Positions 45,416 to 58,082 are shown, numbered from the stretch's first letter. The stretch is 64,000 nt of DNA from Hydractinia symbiolongicarpus (GCF_029227915.1 NC_079882.1:23999001-24063000); one strand, 5' to 3'. Program-made: numbers and translations. Notes: generated by a model from the letters alone, not told the origin.

Positions 45416-45662
45416 TCTGTCTGAAAATTTGACAGTCAATCACATCTACACATATCTGTAAAGACTGGTCATTTTACCAGCCATTAAGGTAGATCATAAC
45501 TCTCTCCTAAAAGTTTGTGAAAAAATCTTCGGCAAGTGTTGGAAAAATTCAGATGCTAAAGATTTTTTATTAATACTCTCAAAAATCGGTTAAAAAGCTT
45601 ACATAAACTTAAATAAAACTAAAAACATATAAATAAACTTAAAAATCTTTAAAAATTCTTGA

Positions 45663-45704
45663 AATGCATATAAATAGACTTTAAAAAGTCTATTTATATG
45701 CATT
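45663..45704. repeat. perfect palindrome, 20-base arms
   Basis: AATGCATATAAATAGACTTT, two A bases, then the exact complement. Its upstream flank (45595-45660) is made of related short motifs (ATAAACTTAAA, AAATCTTTAAAAA). Confidence 0.95.
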
Positions 45705-47704
45705 CTTATTCCCCTTAAAAACTATTTTTCCCCAGCAATAGCTTTTAAGAATGTAATGCTATGCACATGTTGATCAAAAGAAACCAAAACAGCTAACACA
45801 GTTGCTATTATTGTGTTTAGAATTTCAACATGTGTAAGGCGCTGCACTTGCAAAGATACGACTTGCATGCAAGAATACCTTGTGCTAAAGTGCTACTGAA
45901 AGTCAGAGAAATCTATCTTTAGATTCTAGTTATTATTTTAAATAGCACAGAATACATGGTGAAATAATAAAACGGGAAAAAAATCTTTTGAATTACTTTT
46001 AATTGATTGTGCAAAAGTTCGAGCTACAGATGTTAAGAAAGTTTCATTTTTTTACTTGTTCGTGTTTGCGTTACCAAGGACTTCGTCGCGAATACAATGC
46101 GAATTGCTTTTTACAAGAAAAAAGCTTAAGGAAGAGGCGAACTGCGCTGCGGCACGGCTGCTGAATAAAAGTTTATGATAAGTGTTGATTTTAAAGACCA
46201 GACTGATTAGCTTGCTCGCCTACTCCATAAACTATAACTATAAACCATACATCATTTTGTTTACATTTTTGTGAGTGCTGAGTTATTTTTAATTGAGTAT
46301 TTTTACGCATTTGTCAAACGAATGGCTAAATTAAAAAACAATGGGATATATTTCTCTTCATTGTGATGGTCACGATGGTGATTTAATAAGAAAAAGTTGA
46401 AGATCAAAATGGCAAAAATGTTGAACAACATGTAAAGAACATATTTTTATTATTTGATACTACTTAACTTGCCAATAGCGAGTAAAGATAAAGAAAGTAA
46501 AAAACCAAGGAAGAAAGATAAAGCCACCTTATTGGTTTGTTATTGAAGGTTTCCGGTCTGTATATTTATTCAAATTTGGCGCCATCTCATGATAACAAAT
46601 TTTATCGTTCGAAGTTGGTAGTATGTTGTGGAAAAGGGACTCAAAACATGAAAAAATATTGTTGTTGGTTATGACAGATATTTCTTTAGCTCAAAGAAGT
46701 TTAAACGAAGGTTATAAAAAGCTGTTGCTACTATAGTACGTAAAATATTCATGGTTATCTCAAGTAAAAGGTGTTATTTTTGTTGTTTACTAAAAAGTAC
46801 ATTTAAAACCTACTTATTTTTACCCTATACAGCCATGGAATTTCTGTAAAAATGCTGTTAGAAAGATATATATGTAGTTTGTCGTGAAATATAGTTTTTT
46901 ACTTGGTATAACAGTAGTTATCTTAGCAGATTTTAGGATTTAGAAATCTATATATATATTTTTCTCTCGCTTAAAATTTATTTTCTGGCTGTCACGAAAT
47001 AGTTTCTTGTTGGCCTCTCCTTTAAATTTGATTCCGTTTCAGGATTCCAAAGTATTTCTATGAGTAAATCGCTGTTCTGCTTTCTTTGTGATAAATATTT
47101 TTCTTTAGAACGATAACATTGGGGAAGGGGTGGTGGGGGGCTAAAACTGCTTTATTCTTGGTACTTTTCCATTTTAAATTACAGAAAGAGCACATCGATT
47201 TTTCCATGTCTTTTAAATTTTAGGAAAAAGTACTTCCCACGTTCATCGTCGGCCCTGTGTTTACTTTCAATATTTCTGAATGATGCATCTGTAAAAATGC
47301 ATATTAGCGAAAGTTAATAAAAGAAAGATAAAACAAGTTACAGAAGAGAAGATGCTACACTAGATAACCAACTTAGATATATTCATTGCGAGTGGTTGTA
47401 TTTGGCTTTAACCACAATCAAGCATTAGCAGGATTTACATTAGCCAAGACGTGACGCGACGTGTTGTTTTGATTTTACGTGAAAAACATTAAATAGAAAA
47501 TTATTTTTACAACCGCCAAGAAATCGAAGAAATCTCATCAAAGAAAGAACTGTATTAAATTTGTGAAACTTTGTTCTTAAAAAAACAAAAAAATAGTTGA
47601 TCGTGAAAGGATCATTTTTTTTTTCTTTATTGAAGAAGCAAAGAACTGACTTAATATAACTTTCCGTTAGTTTTAACGTTTTGAAAATAAAACAAGAAGC
47701 CCTC

Positions 47705-48500
47705 CGACTCCGATTTCCGCCATTAGCAATAATCTAAAAAAGTACGGAACTTTGAAGAGGACTGAGTAATATGGGGGAACAAAATCATTGAATATTCTAA
47801 AATTTCAAAATTCAATTTTTGATTATTATTGTAACTATAAATCATAGCTAACTTAACTTAACTAAACTTCATTTCTCTATAAGTACAATTTTACAAGAAA
47901 AAATAATAAACCTGACAATTGATGAACAATAAAAATAAGAACAACGGCAAGGCTGAAAATTTGTCTATTTTCTCTTTTTCTCTGAAATACAGCTTGGAAA
48001 ATATCTTTAAAGGTGGCAGCAAATTTTTTTTACATAATCAGTACGAAAGGTTATTTTCAGACTACATATTCTTATTTTTTTCTTTTATAACACACTTGTC
48101 ACGATTTTAAAACTATAATACATTATCTTTCACCAAAAATATTCAGCCTCAACAATTCCTCTTCAACTGCTGAATATAGCTTTAGTCTACGTGCTTGCAA
48201 AATTGTACAAAAGGAAATGACGATCTTCATTATGCTACACACTGCACGAGCTTTACCTTTCGACATCATATAAACTTTAAAATAAATTATTGTTCAATGG
48301 AAAATAAAACAATTTGTTGCACTGTTAGGATTCTTATTGACTTAAAAGTCATTTTAGCCTCGTTTTCAAAAAAAAAATCTGTCAAAACGAGGATTTAAGC
48401 TTTAGCCTGGATAAATTTCGGGCTTCCAGCCTAGCTGCGCTGTCTCTATCTCTCTATCTCCTCAGGCGATTTTAAAGATTCCGCCTTCGCTGGCGGAAAT
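47705..48500 (-). mobile_element. MITE, copy 2 (inverted)
   Basis: Reverse-complement relative of 35461-35990. The ends are TTTCCGCCATTAGCAATAAT (47716) and GCCTTCGCTGGCGGAAATT (48482). The stretch of about 350 bases at 47740-48090 has no counterpart in copy 1, so it is an insertion here or a deletion there. Confidence 0.65.
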
Positions 48501-48760
48501 TAACAAAGAAATGACAATTTAAGCATGCAAACACAAAACCACAGACAGCGAAAAATTATCATGGATAACAAAACATATTCACACAGATCGTTGCAGAATC
48601 AGTGAATTATATATATCTTTATTTTTTTCATTTTATTTCATAAATATTTATACAAGATGGGAACTTCAGTCATATGTATAAACAATATGTACAGTAAAAC
48701 CTCTATTAACATTCGTTCTGTTCATGTATATGCTAAAGCTAATTTTTCTAAGGAATAAAC

Positions 48761-48797
48761 CAACAGCAACAACAACAACAACAACAGCAGCAGCAAC
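48761..48797. repeat. CAA/CAG microsatellite
   Basis: Interrupted trinucleotide run of CAA with four CAG units, in the 3' flank of the fucosyltransferase gene. Confidence 0.9.
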
Positions 48798-48896
48798 TTG
48801 CACATAAGTTATGTAGAAAAATTATTTACAAAATTGTCCAGTACAAGAAAAGGTAAATTAAAAAGTAAAATTTTGGAAAAGCGGATCGAAGCAGCG

Positions 48897-50848
48897 CTAT
48901 AAAGTAAAATTGAAAAATACCGTCCCAGTTTTATTTTCCTTTTGTGAAGCGTATCTCCAAGATGCCCATCGCTCTCCATTTTCTCTATTCGGTAAAATAC
49001 ACGTACCATTTGATCGCCACCATTGCGATAAATTTGGATACCACATTGAAAAGTCCGGAGCCAGCTGCAACATTGAACACAAGCGACAAATAAATTTAGT
49101 GTTTATAAACTCTCCAGTTCCTTTCCACCGAAAATATTCGTTGTATAAATGATCGTTGTTATCAAGTATGTGCATGTATTCTGCCAACTCGCGCGGACTT
49201 CGGAAGTGGTCAACATGTATGAAGCTGTTCGGTGGAGCAAGCTTTTTGTAGTCGTCAGGATGACCACCCATAACAATTGGCAAAACATCGTTACTATAAA
49301 ATAAGGAAGGAACATTATTTGGAAATTCGAATATGCTTGTCAAGTGCATTAGACGGTGACCACCTTTTGAATTAGTGAGATATCATTACTACAAAATAAC
49401 AAGAGAGGTATGCTACAAGGAAATAATAGTCCCCCTGCCCAACAGCAAAAGTTGAAAGTCCAGTTTAGAATTGAGTTACTTTTTTACAATATAGTTGACA
49501 CTTGACCTATGAATTTATCTTCTAAATGGAATCTTCGGATGAAATAGGCCTGTTCTAACTTTTTAGGAAACTAATTTGAAAAGCTTCAGCAATGTTAGAA
49601 GACATTTAAAAAAAGGGTAAAAAAAGAATTTCCAAAGAGATAATGTATACTTTTGGAAACTCTTTTTGTAAGCCAAAAGCGCCGCGGACACAGATGACAT
49701 TCTTACCTTAAAGCGTTTAAGAAAAACTTCTCCGTTATGTAATCTCGGCAATTCGAATTTTCAAACGCTAAATAAAATTTATATTCCTTTTTTAGTTTTT
49801 CAAAACAATCTTTTGAGTATCGATCACAACTCAGCTTGCCACACTGGCCATAAATATCAATTCTTGCATATTGCTGAAGTTCTTTCACAAACTCCATACG
49901 TCCATTGGATGCTCCACAATTAGAAACAAACCAAGCGGCTAACTTAGTTTTTCCTTTTGCATAATTACGACTTAACTTTTTTGGTAAATATGTAATATTT
50001 CTAAACGTTGAAAATTTTTCATACGGGGTATTTAGTATGCTGTCGCTTCTATACGTCGCTGTCCAATTAATAAATCCACTATCTGTCGTTTTGGGTGTAT
50101 TCTGAGCTGATTCCAATTGGTAGTAAATCCAAACTTGCTGTGATTGCTCTCGCTTTCTGTTAAGTCGAGAAGGTAGGAAATGAAATAATACTGCATCAAC
50201 GGAATCTATTTTTTCTTTATTTTTTGTAAATCTACAATTTTTAATAGGACAGTTATTTTCAATCAACTGTCGAGCGTTCATGTTGTTGCCACTATCCCAT
50301 ATTAACACAGTTCTCGGTCTCGCAACGTTTAATCGCAATTGAAGTTGCTGTACAATGCGATCTTCAGAGTGTGTATGGTGTATTTCACTCTGGCTTTTAA
50401 ACAATGTCCTTAGTATTTTAAAATCTTGTTTTAATGATAGTAAGGTTTCAAATTTTTTGGTGGATTTTTTTTCGTTTTTGTAGTAAGCATGTATTTCTGA
50501 AGAAGACATCAGGCGATTTCCTTTTAGATAATTTACAACCTGCATTAACGACCATTTCGATTCATTACGAGAATCGTTGCGATGTGCGAACTGCACTATG
50601 CTGCTACTGTCTATCCCAGAGTGATATTTTTCTTCTTCTTCTTGACTTTTTGTTATATTATGTCTTATATTGATTATAAAAGCCGACATATTGCACGGTT
50701 TCAAATTTTGCAGCACAATGTCATGTCTTAAAAACGTCCACAAACAACAAATCAAGATAATAAGGCAAATAAAAGTAAGAGTCTTTTTAAGTTTAATTCT
50801 CATCCTAGCTAAAGAATTTGTAGTTGCATACTTTTCACCAGAAAACAT
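48897..50848 (-). CDS. alpha-1,3-fucosyltransferase, GT10 family
   Basis: Golgi type II membrane enzyme expected to transfer fucose from GDP-fucose to N-acetylglucosamine in glycans (by family). Two coding exons: 50848-49707 and 49293-48897, joining AG|T with GT-AG borders. From the ATG at 50848 this gives 512 residues. A start at 50803 (MRIKLKK) is equally plausible, because it aligns with the duplicate's start and lies just after a TTTAG. The membrane anchor is TLTFICLIILICCLWTFL, followed by a long stem. Catalytic-domain motifs: WIYYQLESAQNTP, INWTATYRSDSI, KLAAWFVSNCGASNGR, IDIYGQCGKLSCDRYSKDCF and FYLAFENSNCRDYITEKFF. Exon 2 continues DVLPIVMGGHPDDY, LAPPNSFIHVDHFRSPRELA and EYFRWKGTGEF. 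Linkage specificity cannot be read from sequence. Confidence 0.95.
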
Positions 50849-51259
50849 CTGATTGTGACGTCATTGTTTGCTATCTAAACAATTCTCTTACGAAAAACAA
50901 GCAGCTGTCAAGCTTATGCAAAACATTATTAGCAAAAGCTTTTTATAAAGATCTTTGGAGAGATTTCAAAAATTCCAATATAAAACATTTATCGAAAAAC
51001 GCCTGTAGCAACCGTTGATTGGTTGACTAAAGTGTAAACCATTAATACCTATTATAAAAAGTGAATAAAATGAAATGAATGATATATTGAGCGCATGTAC
51101 GGGTAAGTAATAAAAGAAATAATTTATGCAATGTTAGTTATTCTACTGTAAAGTAAATTTGTTATAATCTCTATAAACCATATGCACGCGTCTTTTTTTT
51201 AATAAGAATATGAATTATCTTTGCAGAATGCGTTTTAGAGGCAATACTGTTGAAATACT

Positions 51260-51362
51260 CTAAATTATAAAGTCCTTTTTTGTGAAAATCATATCCTTTG
51301 CAGCTTCGTATTGATACTTGGTGTATACATCACTCTCTGCCCAAGCACGACAATAAGGTACG
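51260..51362 (-). other. candidate terminal exon
   Basis: Preceded by a good acceptor (CGTTTTCAG) and open for 33 codons to TAG, with protein-like composition (VPYCRAWAESDVYTKYQYEA). It requires an upstream exon ending two bases into a codon; none was identified with confidence. It may belong to the candidate small gene at 51381-52631 through an unrecognised donor. Confidence 0.3.
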
Positions 51363-51380
51363 CTGAAAACGAAGTTGATG

Positions 51381-52631
51381 TTAGATAGCCTTTACGGCCT
51401 GGGCGCTAGGAGACCACGGAACATGGCAAACAGGTTGATAATGATCCTCAAGACATCCTTTTAAAGCGCTTCCTATATCTTGTAACATATATAGTTGATC
51501 ATATGCAGCAAAATTCAAGAAAATAAAAAAACGTTTGGATTCAAGAAAAATCATTCATATTCTTAACCATAAAACTATTCAAGAAAATCTCACATATTGT
51601 ACACTTAAAAACTTACATAATAATATCTTTGAAAAAAAGAACACTCCTTAATGCATTCAGATACATTTAAGGTTACAACGATTATCCGAGGTGCAAAAAT
51701 TATTCAAGGGTGTGAAAAATTATTCAAAGTAATCCAGACTACAGGCCTTAGTTCTAGGCTAAGGGTTTACATAAAAAACATAACCGTATACTTTCTCAAT
51801 ATCATCTCTTTTCGTATGAAAACAACAAAAGGGAAACACCCTATTTCTAAAACTATCTTTTTTCCACTTATGTAGATTAAACTAAAATTATGCGAAACAT
51901 CTTTTAAATAATTATAACCTTATCTTCTTCAAGTTTTTTTCTATATATTCCGCAATTGAATCATTTTAAAAAACAAATAACACTTATAAATATTACGGGG
52001 GGTTCACGACAGTTTCTACTTTTAGCGGCAAAATAATTCACTGTAAACTTTAAACCAATCAGAACCCAATAATCGATGTTTATTCTTAGAAAAACTCATT
52101 ACTGGAAATAATTCAAACTAGCTGTCTGTTTTTTATTACTCAATGGATTGGTTACATTTAGTAATTTAAATTCGCCGCATGTTTTTCGTTTTACGTGAAA
52201 ATTAAAAAGATAACTCGCAGCTAATTCGCCGCCGAATTCGCCATTCACAATTCGCTCCGTAAAAATCACCCTTTACAAGCTAGCCAACCTGATGTTGAAA
52301 GTGATAGAGATCGCCCTTTGTAAATGTGATATGATGCTTCGTGCACGGGATATGGAGAGAGAATCCTTTTGTTTTATTAGAAATAAGTATGTATTTCATA
52401 TAGACAAGATTCACCCTCGTTTTTTTGATATGAGAGATAACGGCAAAAAAACTTTCTATCAAAAAGGAAAAAAATCCCTAGGGATGAGAGTGACATAAAA
52501 TTTAGTATGGAATCGCCATAGGGTCGTCTTTTTTGTAAAAAACAGATAAGTCAAAAGTTTAACTTCTAATAAAATACTTTACCATATGCTTCTGTTTTTG
52601 CGGCTTGTGCTGCCAGATTACCTATATTCAT
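51381..52631 (-). CDS. candidate micro-gene, 46 residues, unidentified
   Basis: A first exon 52631-52583 starts at AACAATG and encodes MNIGNLAAQAAKTEAY, ending TATG|GTAAAG in phase 1. A second segment, 51472-51381, follows an acceptor GATATAG. It is in matching phase and reads SALKGCLEDHYQPVCHVPWS and on to a TAA. The amino-acid composition of both is unlike the surrounding AT-rich translation. I do not recognise the product. The segment could be shortened and joined to the exon-like stretch 51362-51260 instead of ending here. Confidence 0.3.
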
Positions 52632-53531
52632 TGTTGCTTAATTTAATTGTGATTTTTTTAAATATCTTTTCTGTTTAAAAAAATGTTGAACATCAAAAGA
52701 GGGTTACAAAGAAAAGCTTAAGAACACTTTTCGCTGTTGTTGATTAAAGCATAACTTAGCCAAGTTACCAAGCTTTCTTCAAGGCGATCTAATTCAGTTT
52801 TCTCTCAAACGAAAGCTTAGACGCAAACAAATACCAGAGCAAATCCCTAAAATTCAAATCCGCTTAACAGCAAACCCCGAATTACAATCAAAAAATGAGC
52901 ACATGTTACCCTCTTAAATACTACAAGAATTAATTATATTTGTTCTCGCTTAAAACATAAGATTTTACGATATTGACCACGTGAGCAAAGAACAATAGAA
53001 TTTACTAATCAAAACGCGCGGTCAGAATCCTGACCGCAGATAAGCTCGAGACCTCATATCAGAAAGCGCAGCGCCGTGAAAAGCAAATAGTCTTGGGGAC
53101 GAAGTTGGACCACAGAAAAATTGTTTGAGACCGAGCGTATGTTTTTCCACCTTAAGTATCCGCTTTCCTGATGGTAAGAAAAGTTATGTTGGGTCTCCCG
53201 GGTAAGCATAACAAGATTTTTGAAATTCTTTGTGCCACAAAAATTCCAAAACAAACCGTAACAGTGGCAGGACCTACGCGGGGCCACGGGCTGGGTTTTA
53301 CCTGTAATTTTGGACTATTTATTGATATAAATAAATGGTAGCAAAGGTGCGTTGTTGTTCTCAGCATAACAAGAAAAAATAATATGTCGTATGTGTTTAA
53401 GCACAAAAAGAATCTTGTATAATAATGGTGTGGGTTAAAATATGATTTTATCATAGATAGAATTAAGACCCTGTTGAAAATGTCATGAGGTTAGATAGAT
53501 ATTTTACATGGTTAGCCTCAGAAATAGGAAC
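52632..53531. other. no gene seen
   Basis: Short open frames only. 53492-53530 resembles the tail of SINE family A (ATATTTTACATGGTTAGCCTC), interrupted by the adjoining MITE. Confidence 0.4.
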
Positions 53532-53705
53532 TGTATATTCGTACGCACTTTAATATGACATAAAGTGCGTATTAATAGTGCGTAGCGCTATTCATACGTA
53601 GAAAAAAGGAAAAAGAATCCTAACCCTAACCCTAAAGCACTTTACGTACGAATAGCGGATGAACATATACACGCAAAAATGGGCAAAAGTGCGTACGAAT
53701 ATACA
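53532..53705. mobile_element. short MITE with 20-base inverted ends
   Basis: TGTATATTCGTACGCACTTT (53532-53551) is perfectly inverted at 53686-53705. The interior contains further GTGCGTA motifs and about three CCCTAA telomere-like units at 53619-53636. No clear target duplication. It appears to sit within SINE tail sequence. Confidence 0.8.
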
Positions 53706-53745
53706 CTACGTCACAAATATTGAGGATATTAGCTATTAGATAGAT

Positions 53746-54083
53746 AGATGTGCATATTTTACATGGCTAGCCTCACAAATATCGAGGGATATACCCTATC
53801 TATTATTTCCAGGAAAGGCCATGGCTTAGATGGAGAGTCCTAGAGTATTTAATGCTCTTTTTGAGCTATGCAGACCCAATTAGGGTCCGCACTCTACTAG
53901 ACAACTCCTGGCAACATCCAACGGCCCACATAATGTGCCATCTCCCCAATTTCCCTCACATGGCTTGGGTTAACCCGGGGCTATGGTAACATTCACTCGC
54001 CCATGTTGAATTGCCGTCAAGAGGAATCAAACCAGGTCTCCCGCACTGAGTACGAGAGCTATAACCACTAATCTATGGCGGCT
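53746..54083 (-). mobile_element. tRNA-derived SINE, family A, copy 2
   Basis: Inverted, near-full-length copy of 21006-21330. On the minus strand it starts GCCGCCATAGATTAGTGG and contains the ACATGGGCGAG and GGGTTAACCC blocks. The B box has decayed slightly (GGTTTGATTCC). Confidence 0.8.
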
Positions 54084-55088
54084 ACCCTGTTTTTCTATTA
54101 TTTCTGGGAAAGTCTTTGGCCTAAATGTGGAGTAATGATCAATTTGAACTACACAGACCAAATTTGTAGCTTGTAGCTAGGCTAAATATATAACAACGCA
54201 AAAATGAAATTGTTTTTTCCAGAATATATAGTTCAGTTGCCTCCTATATATAACATGAACAATAAAAGCTCTTAGCAAAAAATTAGTGTCATAATGTATT
54301 GTGTGATGCATTGAAGCAGAGTTCTTTAAAATGCTTCAAACTAGCTTTGGCAATTCTTTTTTATTGATTATTTTTTATTAGGTATACATAGCTAGCTATA
54401 TCAGCTGTGTTTTTATCACTGGGTGATTTAGAAGACCTTGTCTCAAATGACTGCAAGGCTATTTTTTATATACAACAACCCCTAGGAATGAGGTTAAAGA
54501 GGATACCTTATTTCTGCTATCATATTTACTTAAGTAATCACACCTACCGTACAGTCTGAATGTTATCTACCGCGTACACGCTAATATCACACCTTTGCGT
54601 GGAGGACGGCAGTCGTTTGTCTTTTGTTATAATTAAATCCATTAAGTGTATTGCGAGTTTATATTTGCGTTTTAAAAAACAATGCACTTTCGAAGAAATA
54701 TCGGAGCAATTATATTTCTTGTAATAGCAAGATGCATTGTGTAAATGTATTGATAAGCTATTCCCTTAAGTATTCACATGAAATAATTAAATAATAAAAA
54801 TCTTTCGCGAAGTTTCATATTACATTGCGCGAGAATGTTTTGTTGATTTAATTACTTAAAAAGATTCCAGCGCGTCTAATTTAAAAAAACATTGAGAAGT
54901 ATTGTTCACAACTATTAAATGACTTGCGCATTTTTTTATTAAAAGAATACAACTACGGTTTATTTTTGTAAAACAAATGGCGTATATTCTGAAATAAATA
55001 CAATATCTACATTTCTCGATGAAAACATTTCCTTCTTAACAAACAACATAAAATAATCCTTCCGCATACTTTTTTATTGAAACAAATA
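54084..55088. other. no gene seen
   Basis: AT-rich sequence with no coding signal or defined repeat. Confidence 0.4.
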
Positions 55089-55351
55089 AAAACATTTCTA
55101 TCGCTGCTTTTCGTTTTTAAACTATTAAAATGCAATCTAAAAAAAACATTTCTAATGCCACTTTTTGTTTATAAACTTTTAAAATGTGATCTGAAAAAAC
55201 ATTTCTATCGCTTCTTTTTGTTTATAAACTTTTAAAATGTGATCTTAAAACACATTTCTATTGCCTCTTTTCGTTTTTAAACTTTTAAAATGCAATTTAA
55301 AAAAACATTTCTATCGCCGCTTTTCGTTTTTAAACTTTTAAAATGCAATTT
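55089..55351. repeat. minisatellite, about 53-bp unit, five copies
   Basis: The unit pattern is ACATTTCTATCGC, then TTTTCGTTTTTAAACTTTTA, then AAATGCAATTTAAA. Copies 2 and 3 share the variant TGTGATCT near the unit end, so local duplication is recent relative to the array. Confidence 0.9.
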
Positions 55352-56060
55352 AGACTTCTATATTTAATTACTGCAATTAAAATTTTCAAAAGAGTTTGCG
55401 CAAAATAGATGCTAAAATTGACCTTGCAACCTATTGTGATTAAACAATCGATCGCGTGGGGTCATTGTTTATCAGCGAGGCAATTATTTTCTTAAAAAAA
55501 CAAAAGCTATCACAATGTTATTGTTCTATGTAACTATTCATGCAAGTTTCGCGCGCGGTAGATTACATTCAGACTGTACTGTAGCCCAGTATGGCAGGTT
55601 ATAGATCAGTAAATTTCACAACCTTTTACTTTAAATCCTTTTTGATTCAATACAAAAAAAATCATAGATACTTTGCTAATCTATTATATATATTAATCTA
55701 TTATATATATTATTTTTTATTGCTTAGCTATGGTAGTATATCATAATGAACTATTTAAAAAAAAAAAAAAAAGATTTGTGCAGAGGTTGATGTTAACTTC
55801 ATTGCAAATGCTTATAAATTGTTTCTGGCTATGAAAGTCATTAATTTGAGTGGATCAGTAAGTCTTATGTAGATGCATACCACCAGCATACCAAAATACA
55901 AGAGCTAGCTTAATATTTTTTAACGAAGAAGAATGTCGAAGCATCAGTCAAGCCACAATAAAAATAATTGTTTGAAGAGCAATATTGGGAGTTACCTGTA
56001 CTTTAACAATAAGAGGATATGTCATCGGGAATAATTTTGCATGCAAATCTTTCTGAAAGC
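55352..56060. other. no gene seen
   Basis: AT-rich; TA-rich repeats near 55680-55710 and an A run near 55758. No coding signal. Confidence 0.4.
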
Positions 56061-56327
56061 AATAACAAAACCATAAATCGTTTGAAAACCATCAAAACAG
56101 GATTGTAGAAGGTGATAACATCATAACAGACCGTTTAAAATCATTAAAACGAAGTTGTGAGAAGAGATAACATAACCATAGATGTTTACAAACCATCAAA
56201 ACAGGGTCGTAGCAAGCAAAGACATCGCCACAGATTGTATACAAATCATTAAAATGGGATCTTAGAAAGCAAAAACGTTGCCATAGATCGTTTAAAAACT
56301 AACAAAATAGAATTGTGAAAAGCTAAA
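56061..56327. repeat. minisatellite, about 55-57-bp unit, five copies
   Basis: Recurring pattern ACCATAAATCGTTTGAAAACC, ATCAAAACAGG and GTAGAAGG with substitutions between units. More diverged than the array at 55089. Confidence 0.85.
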
Positions 56328-58082
56328 GGGTTGATTTTAAACAAATTAACCTTGCATATTTTTTTGTGACATGTGGAAGTGAGAAAATAGTTTAACATAA
56401 TAAATTTATCACATTTTTAATTGTTTTTTAATTGCTGTGAGAAAACAATTTGTTTCATAATTCGTTTGTTTTAGATTTTGTTTTGTTTTTAATTAGCTTT
56501 GAAAGCATTTCTTATTCCTTTCCCATTTGCTCTGTGAATCATTTTTAAGCTTAAAAAAAAAATACAAACATTTCCAAATCATTTCAAATTGCTTCACATT
56601 TAAGAAAAGGATGATACGATCTCGAAATGATTATGATCAATTCAATTGCTATAAAATGTAAAACATTGGTGAGGATGGTCCTTTAGTTACGGAAACATTG
56701 TGTTCACACGTGCACATTGCTATAAAATTTTGGATTATTTTAAATACACCTGTAGATAATTAATACAAAAACAATGTAGAAAAATCATCACACTCCTTTG
56801 TGAACAAACATGTGGAATATGGTGATATTTTATAACAAAATAGCAATGCTTTCGATGAAAATAAAAAAATTATATAATGTTAAGTTTCTCTAAATCTACA
56901 TTTTACTCTAAAAAATATAGGAAAAAATTAATGGTTTTTATTTTAATTCATAGCCTATTTTGTGTTTTAGGATACAAGGCGTGTTAACGATTTGAATGCT
57001 CGTGCATAATGAAATGCAAAAGGAACTTTGGTAACCATCTGTTTAATCACATGCAACCATAAAGTCTGTTGGAATTGTACTACGTATGTATTTCATGTTA
57101 TTCTTGAACAATAGATTCCTCTCCAAAACCTGTAAAACATTAAAAAGAAGCCTTGATTGATAATAACAAGAAACTAATAAACACAGTTCTTAAACTTTAA
57201 AAAATAATTGGTCACTAAAATTAAAGGTACATAACGCTTCATTTTGAGGTGCAGACTGAATTATGACTTTTCTAAAAAACTGAAGACCTAAAATATTACT
57301 AGAGTTGGATCTATTCTAATCTAAGAATGAGTGATCAAGAATTTGTGTACAGGTAGGTAAACAGACAACCTTACCTTTAAATGAACACTGAGGCAGAATA
57401 TGAAATCAATAAATCAGGGGCAAACCAAAACCACAAGGAAGAAATTGTAGGCAAATCCTCTTGCCTGGTGGTTGTGGTTACAAATTATGTTAATTTTTTT
57501 TACACACTTTTTAATTTAATTTGTTGTAGCACATGATTATTACATTATATTAGTCAAAAATTTCAACAGAATAGTGTCCATAGTGATAGTTGAAGATAGT
57601 TGAAGACCTACAAAGATAAATAATTTTAAAAGGGAAATCTTGAAGACTTTAAAAAGTATATCTGATGCTTCCTCCATAAGGAGGCCACTGAGCAGAGAAA
57701 AGTTATCATAAAATAAGGCAACAACAATGCAAAGCTGTCTTTAAAGCCAGCAACAGCTTGCTGAGTTTGAGAATTCAGGCATTTTAAAGGAGACCTGTAC
57801 AACTTTTTAAAACCTTGATTTTGACCAAATATTGAAGAAATAGGTGTAGTTTTATTAAAATAATATGATTAAAGTCTGTGCCGTAGTAAAATAAATTTAG
57901 AGCAACTTGCTTGTCTTAATGGTTAAAGTCCAAATAACGGTTAAGCTCTACACATTTTGATATACTATGAGTCAGTTTAAATAAAGTTAATACCTTCCAT
58001 ATAAAGTTTATGGGTTTTTACAAACCTACTTACAAGGCTTAAAATTCTAAAACGAAAACAGAAAAGCGAACTAACTTTTTAA
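56328..58082. other. no confident gene
   Basis: AT-rich. A minus-strand splice-like pair (57387-57375 and 57129-57098) could end a protein in GFGEESIVQE, but one exon would be only 13 bases and no further exon was found. Confidence 0.35.

Larger units (their letters stand above)
45416..48896. other. intergenic with palindrome and MITE
   Basis: No coding gene recognised in 3.5 kb. It contains a perfect 20-base-arm palindrome at 45663-45704, a MITE at 47705-48500 and a CAA/CAG-rich microsatellite at 48761-48797. The remaining sequence is AT-rich and unassigned. Confidence 0.45.

Noticed and set aside
52292-52498. 68-codon plus-strand frame
   Set aside because: An opposing minus-strand frame covers much of it, and the product shows no recognisable features.
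55089-56327. CRISPR-like regularly spaced repeats
   Set aside because: Whole units are repeated with no unique spacers, and the DNA is animal nuclear sequence; these are minisatellites.
57098-57387. terminal exon pair giving ...CSFKGFGEESIVQE
   Set aside because: Needs a 13-base exon, and no compatible upstream exon was found; kept only as a note.
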